Made by a program: the position numbers and the translations under genes. Positions 1 through 7,273 of a stretch of 64,000 bases of DNA are shown one piece after another. Numbering within the stretch: position 1 is the first letter of the stretch; each line of letters starts with the position of its first letter. This stretch comes from RGIG9060 sp052173655. Lineage in GTDB: Bacteria; Spirochaetota; Spirochaetia; Treponematales; Treponemataceae. The notes below the pieces were generated by a model that was not told where the DNA came from, did not search any database, and saw only the letters and a list, made by a program, of their open reading frames with translations. The DNA lies in NCBI GenBank assembly GCA_052173655.1, contig JBQMYD010000006.1, positions 62,001 through 126,000 of the forward strand, read 5' to 3'.

Positions 1-592
1 ATTGCTCAAGAATGGCTCTGTTTGTTCTTGAATATTTTACGGCATTTTGGACAGCAGGTAGTACTTCTTCTAAACTGTTGACCATTCTACAGCCCCTTGC
101 ACCCATGTTATCGCACGGTTTTACAACATATGGAAAATTGTCGATTGAAAAACCGTTTGATTCCAGAAAATATCTACAATTCGAAAAAACCAATTGCAAA
201 TTCTGTCCGTTAATTTCCGTAAAATGAGGAGATGAAACTCCGAATTTTTTAAAACAATTGCGCATCCTAACCTTGTCAGATGCATTTAAAGCAGCTTCAT
301 AACTATGACCGGGAAGCGATAATTTTTGTGCAATGTATGCCGTATTTGCAGAAAAATCCGTTCCCGCTGTAAAAACTGCATCCAAATGAGATTTTTTTGA
401 TATGGAAAGTGCATATGACAAGAGTCCTGCGGTATCTTTTAAATCTATTTTACAAAACCGGTCTGCAAGAGAAACACAAGGAGCTTCAGAATCGGCATCT
501 ACTACGTAGACATTGCAATTCAATTCTTTGGCGGCTTGTATAGCAGGCTTTTGCATAAGACCTGCTCCCAAAATCAATATATTTTTTTTCAT
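1..592 (-). CDS. ATP-grasp family protein, C-terminus beyond window edge
   Basis: This is the first 197 codons of a gene that runs off the left edge. The start is the ATG at 592, with AGGAA a few bases upstream. The N-terminus is a Rossmann-like pre-ATP-grasp domain (ILGAGLMQKPAIQAAKELNC, then a conserved VVDADSEAP and ADRF), as in PurK and carbamoyl-phosphate-synthase-like enzymes. Near residue 160 comes an ATP-grasp nucleotide-binding segment (PYVVKPCDNMGARGC). The family forms amide or thioester bonds through acyl-phosphate intermediates. The substrate cannot be told because the C-terminal half is missing. It lies 42 bases after the SpsF-fusion gene on the same strand, so it is probably the last or a late gene of the sugar-modification set that starts at 5713. 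An acyl or amino-acid ligase acting on a sugar is a plausible inference only. Confidence 0.8.
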   Translation of the reverse strand, partial: MKKNILILGAGLMQKPAIQAAKELNCNVYVVDADSEAPCVSLADRFCKIDLKDTAGLLSYALSISKKSHLDAVFTAGTDFSANTAYIAQKLSLPGHSYEAALNASDKVRMRNCFKKFGVSSPHFTEINGQNLQLVFSNCRYFLESNGFSIDNFPYVVKPCDNMGARGCRMVNSLEEVLPAVQNAVKYSRTNRAILEQ

Positions 593-634
593 AAATTCCT
601 CAAAAGCTGAAAAAATTTAACAAATCCAAATCTG

Positions 635-3157
635 TTATTTTTTTATGCAATAAATTTCAAAAGTATCACCTTTTTTATTTAATTTTAAATATAAACTCAA
701 AATTACATTCAAGATTTTATTTTTTTCAAGATGATATTTTTTTACAAAAGGGAATCGTTCGGGATGAATACCTGTTGAAACTATTTTTACAACCTTGAAT
801 CCTCGTTGTTTTAAAATCTTTTTTGCAATTTTAGGACTCCAAAGACTAAAATGATCCGAAGGGCTGTTTTTATAAAACTCTTTAGAATTTTTGAGAGCAG
901 AAATTCCAACTGATGAAGGAGTTGAGAAAGCAAAAACTCCGGATTTTTCCAAAAGATCATAGACATTTTTTAAAACCGTATCCAATTTTTCAAAATGTTC
1001 AATTACATACCACATTGTAACGGCACAAAAGTGTTTCCGTGAAAATTTTTGCAAAATTTCATGAGAAGTTTCTTTTTGAAAATCACACAGAATCGAAGAA
1101 AATCCTAATGTTTTTTTTACATAATCTACAGCTTCTGCACAAACGTCCATTCCGTGTGCAGTCCAATTAAATTCGTTTCCGGCTGCAAGATAAGGTCCGT
1201 AAGCACAACCTACGTCAAGAAATGTATTTTCTGTTTTATCGTATTTATATTTGTTATATTTTTTATAAACTTTAGAAATTACCTTATGTCGTTTTATGCA
1301 AGTTTTTTTTATAGATTCAAAATCATCAAGATAAGTTTTCCCGTATTGTGCTTTGTATTCTTGTGAAAAATAATTTTTATTGTACTCCGTTTGATTTTTA
1401 TTCAAAAAACTTATGTATTTTAAACCGCATTTTCCGCATTTTCTAATTGTTTTTTCTTCATCCCGAAAAACAACAATATCTTTTATCGAATTTTTGAAAT
1501 CTCTGCAAAGGGGACAACTTTGAAAATCTTTTTTACTCAATTTTGTAATAAAATTTGCAAGTTCAAGATTTCCGTTTACTCCATCCAAATTGTTTTTGCA
1601 AAGTTTTTTTATGATTTCACTATCCTTTGAGTCAAACAAATTAAATAAAAGCTTTTCAAGAAATTCAGTATTTATTTTTGAAAAAGGTAAAATTGCAAAT
1701 CCGGCTTTTTTTGACAATTGTAAGTGAAGTTTTGTAATTGGAACTGTAATAACAAGACAATTGGAACTTGCAGCTTCAAATGCTGTAAAACCATAATACG
1801 TGATTACAAGGTCAAATTTAAATAAAGTTTCTCTTAAATTTTGAATATCATCCGAACCTATTTTTATATTACAATCTTTTAAACCTTTTGACTTTAATAA
1901 TTCATCTAGAGTTTCAAAGATTCTTTTTGCAAAAAAATCTTTTTTTCCGATTACTATGAGAATATTTTTCAATTCATCGAATTTTTTTACTTTGTTTTTT
2001 TTACAAAAATTTGGAACAGGTAGAAAATCAATACATTTCTTGTTTATATCAGCTTCATTTATTTTTGAAGGAATTATGTTAATATTATAGCTTGAACTGT
2101 CCAAAATTTTTTTACAAGCTCCATCATCAATGGTAATAATTTTACCTTTTTGTTCAAAATATTTTATTTTTTCAATACCGGTTTTAAAATCGTCGATAAC
2201 AATTGCTTTGTAATATTCTTCAGGAATATCTGCGTAAACAAGCTGTTCCAAAGTCAATTCATTATTTTCGATTGCAATATCTATCAAGTCTTTAAAAATT
2301 GGAAGCAATTCGTTATTTTTTTCTCCAAGATAAATATCGTAACTACATTTTTTTGCCAAATCAAGACATCTTCTAAAATGCCCGGTACCGTGTTTTTCAT
2401 CAACGGAAGGTACCAGTAAAACAGGAAACTCTACTGATTGAGCATGACAAGCCTCTATAATAAGCGGAGTTTTTATGGGAAGCTCTATTTGTGAAACTTC
2501 AAGTTTCTTTTTACAAAAAGACACAATAGATTTTGCATGAAAAAAATCCTGAAAAGTATCTATCGTGGTTCTAAGATTTGGAAAATGAAATTCTTTCGGA
2601 CTTTTTTCAAAAACACAATTAAAACGCTCTTTGTTGCCGTATAGAGCAGGCCCTACATGCTCACGATCATAAGGATTTCCAGTATATTTTATAGAGTCCA
2701 ACAAAGATTTTGTTTTTATGATTTCAACTCCACTACCATGAGGAAGATCTGTCCATGTAAAATAATCTATTTTTTTATCTTTACAAAGATTTTCGTAACG
2801 AATACATTGTTTTTCTGCACAATCTGCAAAAAGAAAAGGATTATCCGCTGTAGCTCTTATAATATAATCCGGAAAATTATATAAATCATTTACCTCGATA
2901 TCGTGCAAAAGAGAACAGAATCTATCCAAAACATCAATTTCACTGCCGGCAAAAATCTTCCAGCCGTTTTGTTCTGCAATAGGTTTTAATTCTTTTTCAG
3001 ATTTATAATCTGTTGCTAAATAATAATCACAAGCACTAACTTGTTTCATCGATTTTAAAACATATTCTATGACAGGCTTTCCATCTATTTTTAGCAAAGC
3101 CTTTTCTTTTAATCTATGAGAACCTAATCTGCATTGAACAATAACCAATCTTTTCAA
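635..3157 (-). CDS. SpsF-like cytidylyltransferase / PseG-like / SAM methyltransferase fusion
   Basis: Three domains are visible in about 840 residues. Residues 1-235 are a SpsF/NeuA-type nucleotidyltransferase (VIVQCRLGSHRL, GKPVIEYVL, GSEIDVLDRF, RATADNPF). Residues 240-550 resemble the UDP-sugar hydrolase PseG: GTGHFRRCLDLA carries the expected histidine, and YYGFTAFEAASSNCLVI matches the C-terminal nucleotide-binding segment. Residues 555-840 are a class I methyltransferase with a CPLC...CGKCG zinc-knuckle lead and FLDVGCAYGPYLAAG as the SAM loop. Family knowledge suggests activation, UDP removal and methylation of a nonulosonate-like or other special sugar. The open frame could start at a TTG at 3178, but the TTG at 3157 is preferred. 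It forms a TTGA overlap with the preceding stop and gives the usual SpsF N-terminus. The triple fusion is unusual; the sugar is unknown. Confidence 0.85.
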   Translation of the reverse strand: MKRLVIVQCRLGSHRLKEKALLKIDGKPVIEYVLKSMKQVSACDYYLATDYKSEKELKPIAEQNGWKIFAGSEIDVLDRFCSLLHDIEVNDLYNFPDYIIRATADNPFLFADCAEKQCIRYENLCKDKKIDYFTWTDLPHGSGVEIIKTKSLLDSIKYTGNPYDREHVGPALYGNKERFNCVFEKSPKEFHFPNLRTTIDTFQDFFHAKSIVSFCKKKLEVSQIELPIKTPLIIEACHAQSVEFPVLLVPSVDEKHGTGHFRRCLDLAKKCSYDIYLGEKNNELLPIFKDLIDIAIENNELTLEQLVYADIPEEYYKAIVIDDFKTGIEKIKYFEQKGKIITIDDGACKKILDSSSYNINIIPSKINEADINKKCIDFLPVPNFCKKNKVKKFDELKNILIVIGKKDFFAKRIFETLDELLKSKGLKDCNIKIGSDDIQNLRETLFKFDLVITYYGFTAFEAASSNCLVITVPITKLHLQLSKKAGFAILPFSKINTEFLEKLLFNLFDSKDSEIIKKLCKNNLDGVNGNLELANFITKLSKKDFQSCPLCRDFKNSIKDIVVFRDEEKTIRKCGKCGLKYISFLNKNQTEYNKNYFSQEYKAQYGKTYLDDFESIKKTCIKRHKVISKVYKKYNKYKYDKTENTFLDVGCAYGPYLAAGNEFNWTAHGMDVCAEAVDYVKKTLGFSSILCDFQKETSHEILQKFSRKHFCAVTMWYVIEHFEKLDTVLKNVYDLLEKSGVFAFSTPSSVGISALKNSKEFYKNSPSDHFSLWSPKIAKKILKQRGFKVVKIVSTGIHPERFPFVKKYHLEKNKILNVILSLYLKLNKKGDTFEIYCIKK

Positions 3158-4116
3158 TTTTTTTCTGTTTTCTCCCAACTGTTGATCAAAGCTTCCATAT
3201 CGGTTTTATATCTAAATTTATTCTTTGATACCCATTTTCTTACACGTTTGAATTCAGAAATTGCAGGCCCAAAAGAATATATCGAATGTCTGTGAAAACG
3301 TAAAAACCTGCTAAAAGGCACGTATGCATAATCAACTTTCATTGAAGGTGCAACATTTTTTAAAAAAAATCTGAAATATGAATGATCTAATGTTGCATCC
3401 AATATAGGTTCTTTGTTTTGATAAACCATACGGAAAATAGGACTTGTAATTATTTTTTCACCCCAAAGCCAACATCTTACGGAAAAATCCAATAATTGCC
3501 AATATGAAGTTTTTATTGAAGAATCAAATCCGCATATGTTCATAAACTTTTTTTTATTGTAAATTCCGGAAAAATCAAATGGAAAAAGAGTTTTTGTATT
3601 GTCGTAAATTACCTGCGATGGCAATACCGAAAAAATATTGTTTTCAAGATAGGGACTCATCTTTACCGGAACATTTTGAAAAAGCGAATTTACAAAAACA
3701 GGACTAAAACAAAGTGCATCTGTGGCAAAAATTTTTGTCATTAATAAATCTGTTAAAACGGGAGGTTTTATAACAAAATCATCCCACAGTACCATTAAGT
3801 ACGGAGTTGTACATTCGGCTATACCAAGATTTATCATATCCCCCACGGTAATCTGTTCACAAGGAATAATGAGTTTTACTTGAGGAAATTTTTTTGTAAG
3901 AGCTTCCAATTTGAAATTATCTTTTGTACTTTCCATGGAAATAATTGATTTAAATCCGCAGTTCAATAGATTTTCCAAACTTTGAAACTTAAAATTTCCG
4001 GCATTTCGATTCAAAAGAAGTAAAGAAACCGGAAACGAAGAGTTTTCGTCATTTATTCCACCTAAAACCGTGCAATTGCATAAATTTTCATCAAAAGTTA
4101 AAGGTATAGTATTCAT
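3154..4116 (-). CDS. GT-A-like glycosyltransferase family protein
   Basis: About 320 residues with a GT-A-like look. There is an N-terminal strand-rich part (VSLLLLNRNAGNF, SIISMES, VKLIIPCEQITVGDMINLGI). A TPYLMVLWDDF segment sits where family 2 glycosyltransferases place the acidic metal-binding residues. A GFDSSIKTSYWQLLDFSVRCWLWG stretch resembles the acceptor region. This is inferred from pattern, not from a diagnostic motif. The frame is open to an ATG at 4149, but that codon has no ribosome site. The ATG at 4116 has GAGA six bases upstream and cuts the overlap with the preceding gene from 59 to 26 bases. The tight overlaps on both sides (4 bases with the SpsF fusion) indicate one operon. 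Sugar donor and acceptor are unknown; the neighbours suggest cell-surface or flagellar glycan work. Confidence 0.65.
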   Translation of the reverse strand: MNTIPLTFDENLCNCTVLGGINDENSSFPVSLLLLNRNAGNFKFQSLENLLNCGFKSIISMESTKDNFKLEALTKKFPQVKLIIPCEQITVGDMINLGIAECTTPYLMVLWDDFVIKPPVLTDLLMTKIFATDALCFSPVFVNSLFQNVPVKMSPYLENNIFSVLPSQVIYDNTKTLFPFDFSGIYNKKKFMNICGFDSSIKTSYWQLLDFSVRCWLWGEKIITSPIFRMVYQNKEPILDATLDHSYFRFFLKNVAPSMKVDYAYVPFSRFLRFHRHSIYSFGPAISEFKRVRKWVSKNKFRYKTDMEALINSWEKTEKN

Positions 4117-5713
4117 CGCATTTCTCACACATTGAGCTGTATTTTTCATTCATTTGAGATTTTATAATCTCAAAACGCTTTTGCCAAATTTCAGGAAGAC
4201 TTTGTTTAAAAACATTACCTTGAGAACCATTTAAAAGTTCTGTGCGACAAAGAGGGACATCTCCATCTATTAAAATATTAAAATCACGTCTTAAATGCCA
4301 GCAAACGTTCCTCTTTATCGGACTTAAATCGGCAGTTTTTTTCTCGCTTAACAAATCCGCAAAATCATCATATTTTTGAATTATCAATTTTTTTTCGTTT
4401 TTTTCATCCCAAAACCTGAAAAAACTTTCAAGCTGGCTTTCGTTTTCGGTTGTTCTGATAAATTGAGGATAAACCGAAGACGGAAAACTTTTTTTCAGAT
4501 TTTCAAAATTATTAATTGCTTCGGTAAATCCGACAGAATTTCCATGCAATTTTTCATACATTTGGGAATCTACAGAGTCTAAGGATACAATCCAAATGAT
4601 TTTTTCCTGACCGTTAGTGCGTTTTTCAGATTGCTGTTCAATTTCTTTTATTTTTAAAATTTTTTCCGGTTCAAAGACTGCATCACTTAATTCTATTAAA
4701 ACGGAAAGCCCTGAATATGATAGAATTTTTTTAATCATTGAAGCTAATTTCGGATGTAAAACAGCTTCCCCCCAAAGAGAAAGACAAATTACAGCCTCTC
4801 CGGAAAAATCTGCTATTTTGTCTATTAGTGTACAAAATTTATCATAATCCATAAATTCAAAAGAATTTTCCACACTGCATCCTTTCTTTTTAGCATATTC
4901 CATTGGATACGGACAAAAAATGCATTTTCCACCGCATTTTGATGCAATTTGAATGTTATAGAAACATGGCAAAACTTGAATTAATTGCGGACAATTTTCT
5001 GCAAATTCAGAAAGCTTTTCAGGATCCGAAAGAGAAAGATTTGTACAATCAGGATTTTCCTTTATAAAATTTTTTGACAATTCACAACATAATTTAAAAT
5101 TATGTTTCAAAGAAGTATCAAAGCAAAATCTGTTTTGCCGGTAATCGCTACAAGCAATATAAGTTTCAATTTCAAACGAATTTATATCTTTTTTTAATAA
5201 CTCAAAAATAGAATCTTTTTGTATTGAAATCTCTTGTTCATTTTCGTTAACTTTACAAAGTTCTAATAAAATTTCAAGCGTGCCCGGATTAATTACTTCC
5301 GGAGAAAGGCCTTTACCGTATCCGTCTGCAAATGTATATTCAGCTTTGCTTTCATAATGAAGTTCAAGAATATTTTTTGTAAGTTCCGTGTTGTAAAAAG
5401 GTGTATCTGCAAAGCCATATATTACACCGTCAAAATTTTTGGATTTATCAGCCATAATTTTTAATAAATCTTGTAAATTTTGAGAAGACTTTTCCAAGAC
5501 TGAAAAATCAAAGACAAAATTTTCAAAATTTTTTAAAAAATTTTCATATTCTTTTTTCTCTTTTTCATCTGAAATCAAGATCAAAAGACTTGAACAAAAA
5601 TCTTTATTGCAAGCCCATTTCAAAGCCAAATTCCAAGCACAATCAGAGTCTGATATTTTTAAGGAAGAATAGGGTGAATTTTCCAGTGCATTTAAAATTA
5701 CAAGGTTTTTCAT
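4091..5713 (-). CDS. Spiro-SPASM radical SAM protein
   Basis: A 540-residue radical SAM enzyme. The cluster-binding motif CGGKCIFC (CX3CX2C) lies near residues 257-264. A C-terminal SPASM/twitch-type cysteine set is visible: CW near 470, LCR near 488 and CEKC near 530, which would hold auxiliary Fe-S. The first 200 residues have no radical SAM match. They read like a nucleotidyltransferase fold (GVIYGFADTPFYNTELTKN, YTFADGYGKGLSPEVI). This architecture corresponds to the spirochaete-restricted family called spiro-SPASM, whose substrate has not, to my knowledge, been established. It is first in a minus-strand set with a GT-like protein, a SpsF/PseG/methyltransferase fusion and an ATP-grasp protein, so a carbohydrate or peptide-sugar substrate is likely (inference). 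A promoter at 5735-5763 precedes it; there is no strong ribosome site. Confidence 0.88.
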   Translation of the reverse strand: MKNLVILNALENSPYSSLKISDSDCAWNLALKWACNKDFCSSLLILISDEKEKKEYENFLKNFENFVFDFSVLEKSSQNLQDLLKIMADKSKNFDGVIYGFADTPFYNTELTKNILELHYESKAEYTFADGYGKGLSPEVINPGTLEILLELCKVNENEQEISIQKDSIFELLKKDINSFEIETYIACSDYRQNRFCFDTSLKHNFKLCCELSKNFIKENPDCTNLSLSDPEKLSEFAENCPQLIQVLPCFYNIQIASKCGGKCIFCPYPMEYAKKKGCSVENSFEFMDYDKFCTLIDKIADFSGEAVICLSLWGEAVLHPKLASMIKKILSYSGLSVLIELSDAVFEPEKILKIKEIEQQSEKRTNGQEKIIWIVSLDSVDSQMYEKLHGNSVGFTEAINNFENLKKSFPSSVYPQFIRTTENESQLESFFRFWDEKNEKKLIIQKYDDFADLLSEKKTADLSPIKRNVCWHLRRDFNILIDGDVPLCRTELLNGSQGNVFKQSLPEIWQKRFEIIKSQMNEKYSSMCEKCDEYYTFNF

Positions 5714-5734
5714 GTTTCAATTATCGGAAATATA

Positions 5735-5763
5735 AAAATAATAATTATCTAAAAAGTGTACAA
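5735..5763 (-). promoter_or_regulatory. Promoter of the spiro-SPASM operon
   Basis: Read on the minus strand: -35 TTGTAC (5758-5763), 17-base spacer, -10 TATTTT (5735-5740). Transcription would start about 15 bases before the ATG at 5713. The -35 overlaps that of the divergent xseA promoter. Both boxes are imperfect. Confidence 0.45.
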
Positions 5764-5786
5764 GCTCAAAAAAAATATGATATACT
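5757..5786 (+). promoter_or_regulatory. xseA promoter, predicted leaderless
   Basis: -35-like TGTACA (5757-5762), 18-base spacer, -10 TATACT (5781-5786). Only six bases separate the -10 from the ATG at 5793, so the expected first transcribed base is at or next to the start codon. No Shine-Dalgarno sequence is present, which fits a leaderless mRNA. Confidence 0.6.
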
Positions 5787-5792
5787 TTCCGC

Positions 5793-7013
5793 ATGGAAAA
5801 TCTTTTTGGTTTTGAGGAAAACCCCATTTCCGTTTCACAACTGACAGAGCTTATAAAAGAACTTTTGCAAGGAACTTTTCCTTCGATTTGTGTCGAAGGC
5901 GAAATTTCAAACTGGAAACCTTCAAGTACCGGGCATTTTTACTTTACACTTAAGGATGAAAAATCCGCAATTAATGCTGTAATGTTTAAGTTCAGTTCAA
6001 AGAATCTAACTTTTACCCCGCAAGACGGAATGAAAGTTAAGGTTACAGGAGCCATTTCAGTTTATGAGGCAAGGGGAACTTATCAGATAAAAGTAAACTC
6101 AATTGAACAACTGGGTAACGGAAATATCCTTCAAATTTTGGAACAAAGAAAACAAAAACTGGCTTTGGAAGGTCTTTTTGATAGTGAACGAAAAAAGAAG
6201 CTTCCATTTTTTCCTAAAACAATCGGAGTTGTTACAAGCCCTACAGGGGCAGCGTTAAAAGATATTTTGCAAATTTTAAGCAGGAGAAACGACAAAATTT
6301 CTGTAATAGTTTTTCCCTGTGCTGTTCAAGGAAATGAAGCTGCACAACAGATTGCAAATCAAATAAAAATTGCAAATGAATATGATTTATGTGATGTTTT
6401 GATTGTAGGACGCGGAGGAGGTTCTTTGGAAGATTTACTGCCTTTTTCCGAAGAATGTGTCGTAAGAGCCGTGGCAGAAAGCCACATTCCTACGATAAGT
6501 GCAGTCGGACATGAAATAGATTGGGCTATCAGCGATTATGCAGCGGATGTAAGAGCTTCAACTCCATCTGCGGGAGCAGAACTTGCAGCCCCACTTCTTA
6601 AACAAATAATCGAAGATTTACAAAAATATCAATCGGACTTTTTCAGAATCATTTCAAACAGGATAGATTCGTGTAGGGCATGTGTAAAAACTTTTTCTTC
6701 ACAAAACTTGGAACTCTATTTTAGAAACATTGAAACTCCATATTTACAAAAGTTTGATGAGGTCAAAAACGGATTGATTCAAAACATGGAAAAACTTATA
6801 AATCAGAAAAAACAAATTTTAGCACTTGAATACAGCCGTTTTGAACAATTAAACCCGTTGGCTATTCTTTCAAGAGGATACTCCCTTGTTTACGATGAAA
6901 ACGGAAAATTAATTTCAAATGCAAGTCAGACACAACTGGGTAAAGATATTACAATTGCACTTCATAAAGGAAAAATCAGTGCAAAGGTAACAAAAATAAA
7001 AACCGCAGAATAA
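5793..7013 (+). CDS. xseA: Exodeoxyribonuclease VII large subunit
   Basis: A 406-residue homologue of XseA, the catalytic subunit of exonuclease VII, which degrades single-stranded DNA from both ends and works in recombination and mismatch repair. The N-terminal OB-fold is clear (VSQLTELIKELL, VEGEISNWKPSSTGHFYFTL, GTYQIKV). The catalytic region follows (FPKTIGVVTSPTGAALKDIL, DVLIVGRGGGSLEDL, ISAVGHEIDWAISDYAADVR, ASTPSAGAELA). A coiled C-terminal part ends in the usual LSRGYSLVYDENGKLI segment. Length is typical. It is followed after 17 bases by xseB and then mutL, giving a DNA repair operon. The start ATG at 5793 lies six bases after a TATACT box without a ribosome site. Confidence 0.96.
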   Translation: MENLFGFEENPISVSQLTELIKELLQGTFPSICVEGEISNWKPSSTGHFYFTLKDEKSAINAVMFKFSSKNLTFTPQDGMKVKVTGAISVYEARGTYQIKVNSIEQLGNGNILQILEQRKQKLALEGLFDSERKKKLPFFPKTIGVVTSPTGAALKDILQILSRRNDKISVIVFPCAVQGNEAAQQIANQIKIANEYDLCDVLIVGRGGGSLEDLLPFSEECVVRAVAESHIPTISAVGHEIDWAISDYAADVRASTPSAGAELAAPLLKQIIEDLQKYQSDFFRIISNRIDSCRACVKTFSSQNLELYFRNIETPYLQKFDEVKNGLIQNMEKLINQKKQILALEYSRFEQLNPLAILSRGYSLVYDENGKLISNASQTQLGKDITIALHKGKISAKVTKIKTAE

Positions 7014-7030
7014 TAAGGACGGAACTATTT

Positions 7031-7273
7031 ATGGAAAATTTTGAGTCAAAATTAGAAAAACTTGAAGAATTAAGCGATAAAATAAAACAAAATGACATTT
7101 CACTGGAAGAAGCCTTATCAATATTTGAACAAGGAATAAAACTTTCAAAAGGAATGGAAAAAGACATAGAAAGAATAGAAAACAAGGTTCAAATTCTAAT
7201 GAACAATCCTGTTGCAGAAAAAAACGAAAAACCCCAATTGGATTTTTTTGCAGATTTTGGAGTTGAAGAGTAA
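7031..7273 (+). CDS. xseB: Exodeoxyribonuclease VII small subunit
   Basis: An 80-residue XseB protein, the small subunit that coats the coiled-coil arms of XseA and is needed for exonuclease VII stability. The family signature is clear: FESKLEKLEELSDKIKQNDI, LEEALSIFEQGIKLSKG. The rest is a helical tail ending in an acidic DFFADFGVEE. It follows xseA by 17 bases, and its TAA is directly followed by the ATG of mutL, so the three genes are surely co-transcribed and probably translationally coupled. Confidence 0.96.
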   Translation: MENFESKLEKLEELSDKIKQNDISLEEALSIFEQGIKLSKGMEKDIERIENKVQILMNNPVAEKNEKPQLDFFADFGVEE

